Source: Aurelia coerulea
Lineage: Eukaryota > Cnidaria > Scyphozoa > Semaeostomeae > Ulmaridae
Reading direction: 5' to 3'
Assembly (NCBI GenBank): GCA_039566865.1
Contig: CM076944.1
Span: forward strand, 18,064,501 to 18,128,500
Length of the DNA: 64,000 nt
Part shown: one piece after another, positions 51,301-64,000 of the stretch
Layout of the letters: each line of letters opens with the position of its first letter
Numbering within the stretch: position 1 is the stretch's first letter
The notes under the pieces: model-generated
Told to the model about the DNA's origin: nothing
Seen by the model: the letters and a program-made list of their open reading frames with translations, nothing else
Databases searched by the model: none
Program-made: the position numbers and the translations under genes

Positions 51301-53620
51301 TAGCACTATATTAGTGATACAGGAACCATTCTTGGAAACATTAATATAGACATTAGTTCTTTCTTTAGTGTTATTTTCGCTGAAATGTTTATTTGCTCAA
51401 AGAAAACAAAATATAAACACAAAAAGTGTGGATTAACGCACTTATTAGCTACAATTCACATTATAAAGAGTATTGCGCTCATCGTACTTTACAACTTCAG
51501 TTCTGCCAGCTACTTCTTTTATAGCACAATATTAGTGCTGCAACAACCATTCTTCGAAACATTACTATAGACATTAGTTCTTTCTTTAGTCTTATTTTAG
51601 CTTTACTGCAACAATAAACATCGATTATTTAAATGTTTATTTTCTCAAGGAAAATAAAATATAAAAACAAATAAGTTTGGATTAACGCACTTTATTAGCT
51701 ACAATTCATATTATAAAGAGTATTGCGCTCATCGTTCTGCCAGTTCTGCCAGTGACTTCTTTAATGGCACTATATTAGTGTTGCAGCAACCATTCTAGGA
51801 AACAATCTATAGACATTAGTTCTTTCTTCAGTCTTATTTTAGCTTTACTGCATCAACAAACATCGATTAATTAAATGTTTATTTTCTCAAAGAAAACAAA
51901 ATATAAACACAAAAAGTGTGGATTAACGCATTTTATTAGCTACAATTCATATTATAATGAGTATTGCGCTCATCGTTCTTTAAAACTTTAGTTCTGATAG
52001 CTACTTCTTTTATAGCACTATATTAGTGCTGCAACAACCATTCTTCGAAACATTACTATAGACATTAGTTCTTTCTTTAGTCTTATTTTAGCTTTACTGC
52101 ATCAACAATCATCGATTAATAAAATGTTTATTTTCTCAAAGAAAACAAAATATAAAAACAAAAAAGTGTGGATTAACGCACTTTATATTAGCTACAATTC
52201 ATATTATAAAGAGTATTGCGCTTATCGTTCTTTAAAACTTTAGTTCTGCCAGCTACTTCTTTCATAGCACTATATTAGTGCTGCAACAACCATTGTAGGA
52301 AACATTACTATAGACATTTGTTCTGTCTTCAGTCTTATTTTAGCTTTACTGCAACAATAAACATCGATTATTTAAATGTTTATTTTCTCAGGAAAAACAA
52401 AATATAAACACAAAAAGGTTTTTATTAACGCACTTTATGAGCAACAATTCATATTATTAAGGGTATTGCGCTCATCGTTCTTTAAAATTTTAGTTCTGCC
52501 AGCTACTTCTTTTATAATACTATATTAATGATGCAGGAACCATTCTTGGAAACATTAATATAGACATTAGTTCTTTCTTTGGTCATATTTTAGCTCAACT
52601 GCATCAACAAACACCGATTAATTAAATGTTTATTTTCTCAAAGAAAACAATACATAAACACAAAAAGTGTGGATTACCGCCCTTTATTAGCTACAATTCA
52701 TATTATAAAGAGTATTGCGCTCATCGTTCTTTACAACTTTGGTTCTGCCAGCTGTTCCTTTTATAGCACTACATTAGTATTGCAGCAACCTTGATTGGAA
52801 AAATTACTATATACATTTGTTGTTTCTTTAGTCTTATTTTAATATTACTGTATCAACAATCATCGATTAATTAAATGTTTACTTTCCCAAAGAAAACAAA
52901 ATGTAAACAGAAAAAGTGTGGATAAACGCACTTTATTAGCTACAATTCATATTATAAAGAGTATTGCGCTCATCGTTCTTTAAAACTTTAGTTCTGCCAG
53001 TGACTTCTTTTATACACAATATTAGTGCTGCAGCAACCATTGTAGGAAATATTACTATAGACATTAGTTCTTTCTTCAGTCTTATTCTAGCTTTACTGCA
53101 TCAACAAACATCGATTAATTAAATGTTTATTTACTCAAAGAAAAAATAATTAATCACGAAAAGTGTGGATTACCGCACTTTATTAGCTACAATTCATATT
53201 ATAAGGGGTATTGCGCTCATCGTTCTTTATAACTTTAGTTCTGCCAGCTACTTCTTTTATAGCACTATATTAGTGCTGCAGCAACAGTTCTTGAAAACAT
53301 TACTATAGACATTAGTTCTTTCTTTAGTCTTATTTTAGCTTTACTGCATCAACAAACATCGATTAATTAAATGTTTATTTACTCAAAGAAAACAATAATT
53401 AAACACGAAAAGTGTGGATTACCGCACTTTAATAGCTACAATTCATTTTATAAAGAGTATTGCGCTCATCGTTCTTTAAAACTTTAGTTCTGCCAGCTAC
53501 TTCTTTTATAGCACTATATTAGTGCTGCAGCAACAGTTCTTGAAAACATTACTATAGACATTAGTTCTTTCTTTAGTCTTATTTTAGCTTTACTGCATCA
53601 ACAAACATCGATTAATTAAA
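39394..53620. repeat. Satellite HOR-B region (6.6-7.9 kb patchy units)
   Basis: Monomer order repeats with an offset of 6,652 bp (39881 to 46533). The offset rises to 7,151 bp by 42778 to 49929, because the second unit gained a dimer. The stretch 43022-43980 then resembles about 50930-51900. Copies differ by many single bases, so HOR-B is older than HOR-A. Classes present include the short-linker type (GTTCTGCCAGTTCCACCAG) and the type with TAACTGCATGAACAAAC. The last 500 bp contain monomers resembling HOR-A classes. No genes are seen. Confidence 0.75.
48191..49186. repeat. 498-bp dimer duplicated in tandem
   Basis: Two adjacent dimers start at GTATATTTTCTCATAG, at 48191 and 48689. The stretch just before each start carries the rare variant ACATCGGTTAA (second copy ACATCGGTTAAC). 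This duplication accounts for the change in HOR-B offset from 6,652 to 7,151 bp. Confidence 0.75.
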
Positions 53621-56600
53621 TGTATATTTTCTCTAAGAAAACAAAATATAAACACAAAAAGTGTGGATTAACGCACTTTATTAGCTACAATTCATATTCT
53701 AAAGGGTATTGCGCTCATCGTTCTTTAAAGCTTTAGTTCTCCAGCTACTTCTTTTCTAGCACTATATTAGTGCTGCATGGACCATTGTTGGAAACATTAA
53801 TATAGACATTAGTTCTTTCTTTAGTCTTATTTTAGCTTTACTGCATCAACAAACATCGATTAATTAAATGTATATTTTCTCAAAGAAAACAAAATATAAA
53901 CACAAAAAGTGTGGATTACCGCACTTTATTAGCTACAATTCATATTATAAGGGGTATTGCGCTCATCGTTCTTTAAATCTTTAGTTCTGCCAGTTACTTC
54001 TTTTATAGCACTATATTAGTGCTGCAGCAACCATTCTTGGAAACATTATTATAGACATTAGTTCTTTCCTTACTGTCTTTATTGTCTTACTTTAGCTATA
54101 CTGCATCAACAAACATCGATTAATTTAATGTTTATTTTCTCAAAGAAAACAAACTATCAACACAAAATGAGTGGATTAACACACTTTAATCGTTCTTTAC
54201 AACTTTGGTTCTGCCAGCTACTTCTTTTAAAGCAATATATTATTGCTGCAGCAACAATTCTTTGAAACATTATTATAGACATTAGTTCTTTCTATAGTCT
54301 TATTTTAGCTTTACTGTTTCAACAAACATCGATTAATTAAATGTTTATTTTCTCAAAGAAAACAAAATATGAACACAAAAAATGTGGATTAACGCACTTT
54401 GTTAGCTACAATTCATATTTTATAGAGTATTGCACTCATCAATCTTTAAAACTTCAGTTCTGCAAGTAATTTCTTTTATAGCACTATATTAGTGCTCCAG
54501 CTACCATTCTTGGAAACATTATTATAGACATTAGTTCTTTCTTTAGATTTATTTTAGCTTTACTGCAACATTAAACATCGATTATTTAAATGTTTATTTT
54601 CTCAAGGAAAACGAAATATAAAAACAAAAAGTTTGGATCAACGCACTTTATCAGCAACAATTCATATTTTAAAGAGTATTGCTCTCATCGTTCTTTCAAA
54701 CTTTAGTTCTGCCAGCTACTTCTTTTATAGCACTATATTAGTGCTGCAGCAACCATTCTTGGAAACATTATTATAGACAATAGTTCCTTCTTTAGTCTTA
54801 TTTTAGCTTAAATGTTTATTTTCTCAAAGAAAACAAAATATGAACACAAAAAATGTGGATTAACGCACTTTGTTAGCTACAATTCATCTTTTATAGAGTA
54901 TTGCACTCATCAATCTTTAAATTTTCAGTTCTGCAAGTAATTTCTTTTATAGCACTATATTAGTGCTGCAGGAACCATTCTTGGAAACATTAATATAGAC
55001 ATTAGTTCTTTCCTTAGTCTTACTTTAGCTTTACTGCATCAACAAACATCGATTAATTAAATGTTTATTTTCCCAAAGAAAACAAAATATAAAGACAAAA
55101 AGTGTGGATTACCGCACTTTATTAGCTACAATTCATATTTTAAAGAGTATTGCACTCATCGTTCTTTCAAACTTTAGTTCTGCCAGCTACTTCTTTTATA
55201 GCACTATATTAGTGCTGCAGCAACCATTCTTGGAAACATTATTATAGACAATAGTTCCTTCTTTAGTCTTATTTTAGCTTAAATGTTTATTTTCTCAAAG
55301 AAAACAAAATATAAACAAAAAAAGTGTGGATTACCGCACTTTATTAGCTACAATTCATATTCTAAAGAGTATTGCGCTCATCGTTCTTTACGACTTTAGT
55401 TCTGCCAGCTACTTCTTTTGTAGCACTATATCAGTGCTGCAGCAACCATTCTTCGAAACATTACTATAGACATTAGTTCTTTCTTTAGTCTTATTTTAGC
55501 TTTACTGCATCAACAAACATCGATTAGTTAAATGTTTATTTTCTCAAGGAAAACAAAATATAAAAAAAAACTGTGGATTAACGCACTTTTTAATAGCTAC
55601 ACTTCATATTATAAAGAGTATTGCGCTCATCGTTTTTTAAAACTTTAGTTCTGCCAGCTACTTCTTTCATAGCACTATATTAGTGCTGCAGCAACAATTC
55701 TTGGAAACATTACTATAGACATTAGTTCTTTCTTTAGTCTTATTTTAGCTTTACTGCATCAACAAACATCGATTAATTAAATGTATATTTTCTCTAAGAA
55801 AACAAAATATAAACACAAAAAGTGTGGATTAACGCACTTTATTAGCTACAATTCATATTCTAAAGGGTATTGCGTTCATCGTTCTTTAAAGCTTTAGTTC
55901 TCCAGCTACTTCTTTTCTAGCACTATATTAGTGCTGCATGGACCATTGTTGGAAACATTAATATAGACATTAGTTCTTTCTTTAGTCTTATTTTAGCTTT
56001 ACTGCATCAACAAACATCGATTAATTAAATGTATATTTTCTCAAAGAAAACAAAATATAAACACAAAAAGTGTGGATTACCGCACTTTATTAGCTACAAT
56101 TCATATTATAAGGGGTATTGCGCTCATCGTTCTTTAAATCTTTAGTTCTGCCAGTTACTTCTTTTATAGCACTATATTAGTGCTGCAGCAACCATTCTTG
56201 GAAACATTATTATAGACATTAGTTCTTTCCTTACTGTCTTTATTGTCTTACTTTAGCTATACTGCATCAACAAACATCGATTAATTTAATGTTTATTTTC
56301 TCAAAGAAAACAAACTATCAACACAAAATGAGTGGATTAACACACTTTAATCGTTCTTTACAACTTTGGTTCTGCCAGCTACTTCTTTTAAAGCAATATA
56401 TTATTGCTGCAGCAACAATTCTTGGAAACATTATTATAGACATTAGTTCTTTCTATAGTCTTATTTTAGCTTTACTGTTTCAACAAACATCGATTAATTA
56501 AATGTTTATTTTCTCAAAGAAAACAAAATATGAACACAAAAAATGTGGATTAACGCACTTTGTTAGCTACAATTCATATTTTATAGAGTATTGCACTCAT

Positions 56601-59600
56601 CAATCTTTAAAACTTCAGTTCTGCAAGTAATTTCTTTTATAGCACTATATTAGTGCTCCAGCTACCATTCTTGGAAACATTATTATAGACATTAGTTCTT
56701 TCTTTAGATTTATTTTAGCTTTACTGCAACATTAAACATCGATTATTTAAATGTTTATTTTCTCAAGGAAAACAAAATATAAAAACAAAAAGTTTGGATC
56801 AACGCACTTTATCAGCAACAATTCATATTTTAAAGAGTATTGCTCTCATCGTTCTTTCAAACTTTAGTTCTGCCAGCTACTTCTTTTATAGCACTATATT
56901 AGTGCTGCAGCAACCATTCTTGGAAACATTATTATAGACAATAGTTCCTTCTTTAGTCTTATTTTAGCTTAAATGTTTATTTTCTCAAAGAAAACAAAAT
57001 ATGAACACAAAAAATGTGGATTAACGTACTTTGTTAGCTACAATTCATCTTTTATAGAGTATTGCACTCATCAATCTTTAAATTTTCAGTTCTGCAAGTA
57101 ATTTCTTTTATAGCACTATATTAGTGCTGCAGGAACCATTCTTGGAAACATTAATATAGACATTAGTTCTTTCCTTAGTCTTACTTTAGCTTTACTGCAT
57201 CAACAAACATCGATTAATTAAATGTTTATTTTCCCAAAGAAAACAAAATATAAAGACAAAAAGTGTGGATTACCGCACTTTATTAGCTACAATTCATATT
57301 TTAAAGAGTATTGCACTCATCGTTCTTTCAAACTTTAGTTCTGCCAGCTACTTCTTTTATAGCACTATATTAGTGCTGCAGCAACCATTCTTGGAAACAT
57401 TATTATAGACAATAGTTCCTTCTTTAGTCTTATTTTAGCTTAAATGTTTATTTTCTCAAAGAAAACAAAATATAAACAAAAAAAGTGTGGATTACCGCAC
57501 TTTATTAGCTACAATTCATATTCTAAAGAGTATTGCGCTCATCGTTCTTTACGACTTTAGTTCTGCCAGCTACTTCTTTTGTAGCACTATATCAGTGCTG
57601 CAGCAACCATTCTTCGAAACATTACTATAGACATTAGTTCTTTCTTTAGTCTTATTTTAGCTTTACTGCATCAACAAACATCGATTAGTTAAATGTTTAT
57701 TTTCTCAAGGAAAACAAAATATAAAAAAAAACTGTGGATTAACGCACTTTTTAATAGCTACACTTCATATTATAAAGAGTATTGCGCTCATCGTTTTTTA
57801 AAACTTTAGTTCTGCCAGCTACTTCTTTCATAGCACTATATTAGTGCTGCAGCAACAATTCTTGGAAACATTACTATGGATATTAGTTCTTTCTTTAGTC
57901 TTATTTTAGCTTTACTGCATCAACAAACATCGATTAATTAAATGTATATTTTCTCTAAGAAAACAAAATATAAACACAAAAAGTGTGGATTAACGCACTT
58001 TATTAGCTACAATTCATATTCTAAAGGGTATTGCGCTCATCGTTCTTTAAAGCTTTTGTTCTCCAGCTACTTCTTTTCTAGCACTATATTAGTGCTGCAT
58101 GGACCATTGTTGGAAACATTAATATAGACATTAGTTCTTTCTTTAGTCTTATTTTAGCTTTACTGCATCAACAAACATCGATTAATTAAATGTATATTTT
58201 CTCAAAGAAAACAAAATATAAACACAAAAAGTGTGGATTACCGCACTTTATTAGCTACAATTCATATTATAAGGGGTATTGCGCTCATCGTTCTTTAAAT
58301 CTTTAGTTCTGCCAGTTACTTCTTTTATAGCACTATATTAGTGCTGCAGCAACCATTCTTGGAAACATTATTATAGACATTAGTTCTTTCCTTACTGTCT
58401 TTATTGTCTTACTTTAGCTATACTGCATCAACAAACATCGATTAATTTAATGTTTATTTTCTCAAAGAAAACAAACTATCAACACAAAATGAGTGGATTA
58501 ACACACTTTAATCGTTCTTTACAACTTTTGTTCTGCCAGCTACTTCTTTTAAAGCAATATATTATTGCTGCAGCAATAATTCTTGGAAACATTATTATAG
58601 ACATTAGTTCTTTCTATAGTCTTATTTTAGCTTTACTGTTTCAACAAACATCGATTAATTAAATGTTTATTTTCTCAAAGAAAACAAAATATGAACACAA
58701 AAAATGTGGATTAACGCACTTTGTTAGCTACAATTCATATTTTATAGAGTATTGCACTCATCAATCTTTAAAACTTCAGTTCTGCAAGTAATTTCTTTTA
58801 TAGCACTATATTAGTGCTCCAGCTACCATTCTTGGAAACATTATTATAGACATTAGTTCATTCTTTAGATTTATTTTAGCTTTACTGCAACATTAAACAT
58901 CGATTATTTAAATGTTTATTTTCTCAAGGAAAACAAAATATAAAAACAAAAAGTTTGGATCAACGCACTTTATCAGCAACAATTCATATTTTAAAGAGTA
59001 TTGCTCTCATCGTTCTTTCAAACTTTAGTTCTGCCAGCTACTTCTTTTATAGCACTATATTAGTGCTGCAGCAACCATTCTTGGAAACATTATTATAGAC
59101 AATAGTTCCTTCTTTAGTCTTATTTTAGCTTAAATGTTTATTTTCTCAAAGAAAACAAAATATGAACACAAAAAATGTGGATTAACGCACTTTGTTAGCT
59201 ACAATTCATCTTTTATAGAGTATTGCACTCATCAATCTTTAAATTTTCAGTTCTGCAAGTAATTTCTTTTATAGCACTATATTAGTGCTGCAGGAACCAT
59301 TCTTGGAAACATTAATATAGACATTAGTTCTTTCCTTAGTCTTACTTTAGCTTTACTGCATCAACAAACATCGATTAATTAAATGTTTATTTTCCCAAAG
59401 AAAACAAAATATAAAGACAAAAAGTGTGGATTACCGCACTTTATTAGCTACAATTCATATTTTAAAGAGTATTGCACTCATCGTTCTTTCAAACTTTAGT
59501 TCTGCCAGCTACTTCTTTTATAGCACTATATTAGTGCTGCAGCAACCATTCTTGGAAACATTATTATAGACAATAGTTCCTTCTTTAGTCTTATTTTAGC

Positions 59601-60010
59601 TTAAATGTTTATTTTCTCAAAGAAAACAAAATATAAACAAAAAAAGTGTGGATTACCGCACTTTATTAGCTACAATTCATATTATAAAGAGTATTGCGCT
59701 CATCGTTCTTTACGACTTTAGTTCTGCCAGCTACTTCTTTTGTAGCACTATATCAGTGCTGCAGCAACCATTCTTCGAAACATTACTATAGACATTAGTT
59801 CTTTCTTTAGTCTTATTTTAGCTTTACTGCATCAACAAACAACGATTAGTTAAATGTTTATTTTCTCAAGGAAAACAAAATATAAAAAAAAACTGTGGAT
59901 TAACGCACTTTTTAATAGCTACACTTCATATTATAAAGAGTATTGCGCTCATCGTTCTTTAAAACTTTAGTTCTGCCAGCTACTTCTTTCATAGCACTAT
60001 ATTAGTGCTG
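53621..60010. repeat. Satellite HOR-C, three 2,161-bp units
   Basis: Units begin at TGTATATTTTCTCTAAG at 53621, 55782 and 57943, an exact spacing of 2,161 bp each time. Each holds about nine monomers, including shortened ones with AGCTTAAATG. The third unit follows the others to about 60010 and then diverges. Differences between units are few, such as ACAACGATTAG near 59840 and GATATTAG near 57880. Confidence 0.88.
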
Positions 60011-60836
60011 CAACAACCATTGTAGGAAAAACTACTATAGACATTAGTTTTTTCTTTAGTCTTATTTTAGCTTTACTGCATCAACAAACATCGATTAGTT
60101 AAATGTTTATTTTCTCAAAGAAAACAAAATATAAACGCAAAAAACTTTGAATTAACGCACTTTATTAGCAACAACTCGTATAATAAAGGGTATTGCGCTC
60201 ATCGTTCTCTAAAACGTTAGTTCTGCCAGTGACTTCTTTTATAAACTATATTAGTGCTGCAGGAACCATTCTTGGAAACATTAATTTAGACATTAGCTCT
60301 TTCTTTACTCTTATTTTAGCTTTACTGCATCAACAAACATCGATTAGTTAAAAGTTTATTTTCTCAAGGAAAACAAAATATAAAAAACAAATGTGGATTA
60401 ACGCACTTTTTAATAGCTACACTTCATATTATAAAGAGTATTGCGCTCATCGTTCTTTAAAACTTTAGTTCTGCCAGCTACTTCTTTCATAGCACTATAT
60501 TAGTGCTGCAACAACCATTGTAGGAAAAACTACTATAGACATTAGTTCTTTCTTTAGTCTTATTTTAGCTTTACTGCATCAACAAACATCGATTAGTTAA
60601 ATGTTTATTTTCTCAAAGAAAACAAAATATAAACGCAAAAAACTTTGGATTAACGCACTTTATTAGCAACAACTCGTATAATAAAGGGTATTGCGCTCAT
60701 CGTTCTCTAAAACTTTAGTTCTGCCAGTGACTTCTTTTATAAACTATATTAGTGCTGCAGGAACCATTCTTGGAAACATTAATATAGACATTATTTCTTT
60801 CTTTACTCTTATTTTAGCTTTACTGCATCAACAAAC
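59840..60836. repeat. 498-bp dimer duplicated at the end of HOR-C
   Basis: A dimer that includes the unusual monomer start AAACGCAAAAAACTTTG occurs twice with a spacing of 498 bp (60101 and 60599). Copies differ at several bases and in the short A-rich stretch near 59885 and 60383. Confidence 0.7.
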
Positions 60837-63800
60837 ATCAATTAATTAAATGTTTATTTTCCCAAAGAAAACAAAATATTAACACAAAAAGTGATTATTA
60901 ACGCACTTTATTAGCTACAATTCATATTCTAAAGAGTATTGCGCTCATCGTTCTTTAAAACTTTAGTTCTGCCATTTACTTCTTTTATAGCACTATATTA
61001 GTGATACAGGAAGCATTCTTGGAAACATTGATATAGACATTAGTTCTTTCTTTGGTCTTATTTTAGCTTAACTGCATCAACAAACATCGATTAATTAATT
61101 GTTTATTTTCTCTAAGAAAACAAAATATAAATACAAAAAGTGTGGATTAACGCACTTATTAGCTACAATTCATATTATAAAGAGTATTGCGTTCATCATT
61201 CTTTAACACTTTAGTCCTGCTAGCTACTTCTTTTATAGCACTATATTAGTGCTGCAGCAACCATTCTTTGAAAAACTACTATAGACATTAGTTCTTTCTT
61301 TAGTCTTATTTTAGCTTTACTGCATCAACAAACATCGATTAGTTAAATGTTTATTTTCTCAAAGAAAACAAAATATAAACACAAAAAGTGTGGATTAACG
61401 CACTTTATTAGTTACAATTCTTATTATAAAGAGTATTGCACTCATCGTTCTTTAAAACTTTAGTTCTGCCAGCTACTTCTTTTATAGCACTATATTAGTG
61501 CTGCAGCAACCATTCTTGGAAACATTATTATAGACATTAATTTTTTCTTTAGTCTTATTTTAGCTTTACTACAAGTATAAACATCGATTATTTAAATGTT
61601 AATTTTCTAAAGGAAAACAAAATATAAACACAAAAAGTTTAAATTAACGCACTTCATTTGCAACAATTAATATTATAAAGGGTTGCGCTCATCGTTCTTT
61701 AAAACTTTAGTTCTGCCAGCTACTTCTTTTATAGCACTATATTAGTGCTGCAGCAACAATTCTTGGAAACATTACTATAGACATTAGTTCTTTCTAGTCT
61801 TATTTTAGCTTTACTGCATCAACAAACATCGATTAATTAAATGTATATTTTCTCAAAGAAAACAAAATATAAAAACAAAAAGTGTGGATTAACGCACTTT
61901 ATTAGCTACAATTCATATTAGAAAGGGTATTGCGCTCATCGTTCTTTAAAACTTTAGTTCCTCCAGCTACTTCTTTTCTAGCACTATATTAGTGCTGCAT
62001 GGACCATTCTTGGAAACATTAATAGAGACATCAGTTCTGTCTTTAGTCTTATTTTAGCTTTACTGCATCAACAGACATCGATTAATTAAATGTTTGTTTT
62101 CTCAAAGAAAACAAAATATCAACACAAAATGTATCGATTAACGCACTTTAATCGTTCTTTACAACTTTGGTTCTGCCAGCTACTTCTTTTATAGCACTAT
62201 ATTATTGCTGCAGCAACAATTCTTGGAAACATTACTATAGACATTAGTTCTTTCTATAGTCTTATTTTAGCTTTACTGTATTAACAAACATCGATTAATT
62301 AAATGTTTATTTTCTCAGAGAAAACAAAATATGAACACAAAAAATGTGGATTAACGCACTTTGTTAGCTACAATTCATATTTTATAGAGTATTGCACTCA
62401 TCAATCATTAAAACTTCAGTTCTGCAAGTAATTTCTTTTATAGCACTATATTAGTGCTGCAGCTACCATTCTTGGAAACATTACTATAGACATCAGTTGT
62501 TTCTTTAGTCTTATTTTAGCTTTACTGCATCAACAAACATCGATTATTTAAATGTTTATTTTCTGAAAGAAAACAGAATATAAACATTAAAAGTGTGGAT
62601 TACCGCACTTTAATCGTTCTTTAAAACTTCAGTTCTGCAAGTAATTTCTTTTATAGCACTATATTAGTGCTGCAGCTACCATTCTTGGAAACATTACTAT
62701 AGACATCAGTTGTTTCTTTAGTCTTATTTGAGCTTTACTGCATCAACAAACATCGATTATTTAAATGTTTATTTTCTGAAAGAAAACAAAATATAAATAC
62801 AAAAAGTGTGGATTAAAGCACTTTATTAGCTACAATTCATATTATATAGAGTATTGCGCTCATCGTTCTTTAAAACTTTAGTTCTGCATGCTACTTCTTT
62901 TATGGCACTATATTATTGATACAGGAACCATTCTTGGAAACATTAATATAGACATTAGTTCTTTCTATATTCTTATTTTTGCTTTACTGTATCAACAAAC
63001 ATCGATTAATTAAATATTTATTTTCTCAAAGAAAACAAAATATGAACACAAAAAATGTGGATTAACGCACTTTGTTAGCTACAATTCACATTTTATAGAG
63101 TATTGCATTCATCAATCTTTAAAACTTCAGTTCTGCAAGTAATTTCTTTTATAGCACTATATTAGTGCTGCAGCTACCATTCTTGGAAACATTACTATAG
63201 ACATTAGTTCTTTCTTGAGTCTTATTTTAGCTTTACTGCATCAACAAACATCGATTAATTAAATTTTTGTTTTCTAAAAGAAAACAAAATGTAAACCCAA
63301 AAAGTGTTGATTAACGCATTTTATTAGCTACATTTCATATTATAAAGAGTTTTGCGCTCAACGTTCTTTACGACTTTAGTTCTGCCAGCTACTTCTTTTG
63401 TAGCACTATATTAGTTCTGCAGCAACCATTCTTCGAAAAATTACTATAGACATTAGTTCTTTCTTTAGTCTTATTTTAGCTTTACTGCATCAGCAAACAT
63501 CGATTAATTAAATGTTTACTTTCTCAAAGAAAACAATATATAAACACAAAAAGTTTGGATTAAGGCACTTTATTAGCTACAATTCATATTATAAAGAGCA
63601 TTACGCTCATCGTTCTGCCAGTTCCACCAGTGACTTCTTTTATGGCACTATATTAGTGCTGCAGCAACCATTCTAGGAAAAATTACTATAGACATTAGTT
63701 CTTTCTTCAGTTTTATTTTAGCTTTACTGCATCAACAAACATCGATTAATTAAATGTTTATTTTCTAAAAGAAAAACAAAATGTAAACACAAAAAGTGTG

Positions 63801-64000
63801 GATTACCGCACGTTATTAGCTACAATTCATATTATAAAGGGTATTGCGCTCATCGTTCTTTAAAACTTTAGTTTTGCCAGCTTCTTCTTTTATAGCACTA
63901 TATTAATGCTGAAGCAACCATTCTTGGAAATATTACTATAGACATTAGTTTTTTCTTTAGTCTTATTTTAGCTGTACTGCATCAACAAACATCGTCTAAT
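60837..64000. repeat. Mixed satellite monomers to window end
   Basis: Same monomer family with mixed classes and no long period that I can follow. Two near-identical pieces around AGTTCTGCAAGTAATTTC and CATCAGTTGTTTC occur at about 62415 and 62630. No genes are seen, and the array runs off the window. Confidence 0.75.

Noticed and set aside
1..64000. CENP-B box or telomere-type repeats in the satellite
   Set aside because: No monomer shows the TTCG-N4-A-N2-CGGG pattern, and there are no TTAGGG runs.

Overview
The window looks like nuclear DNA from an animal, most likely a marine invertebrate. The only genes are THAP-domain and YqaJ/SWIM-type transposon genes of a kind common in cnidarian and similar genomes; that assignment is an inference. 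Codon reading is standard. There are no bacterial operons, no rRNA or tRNA genes, and no host gene that I can recognise.

About 58 of the 64 kb is one AT-rich satellite family with a monomer of about 245-250 bp. It is organised in nested higher-order repeats (HORs). HOR-A has a 7,528-bp unit and occupies about 1-11243 and 22755-39393. Some HOR-A units contain a 1,586-bp internal tandem duplication. The whole interval 1-11243 recurs almost base for base at 25210-36451, an offset of 25,209. HOR-B is an older and patchier set of 6.6-7.9 kb units at about 11244-15955, 21849-22754 and 39394-53600. HOR-C consists of three 2,161-bp units from 53621 to about 60010. After that come 498-bp dimers and mixed monomers to the end. 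A 206-bp mariner-type MITE sits at one HOR-A position and was copied along with it three times.

A 5.9-kb DNA transposon interrupts the satellite at about 15956-21848. It has terminal inverted repeats (TIRs) of about 440 bp, identical over their encoded ORFs. It carries two convergent genes. One is a 630-aa protein with SAP, SWIM, YqaJ-type exonuclease and C-terminal zinc-finger modules on the + strand. The other is a THAP-DDE_Tnp_4 transposase on the - strand. This gene pair matches what I remember of the eukaryotic ISL2EU group, which is related to PIF/Harbinger and IS5. The transposase has an intact D-D-E triad but is split by a one-base frameshift in a G run.

The two genes are driven from opposite ends by mirror-image promoter modules of about 75 bp. 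Each module has an E2F-like site, an ATTTGCAT octamer and two CAGCTG boxes, in the same order, and each ends about 45 bp before its start codon. This arrangement would allow matched expression of both proteins. Comparison with uninterrupted satellite paralogs in the window indicates that about 80 bp of satellite is missing at the insertion point.
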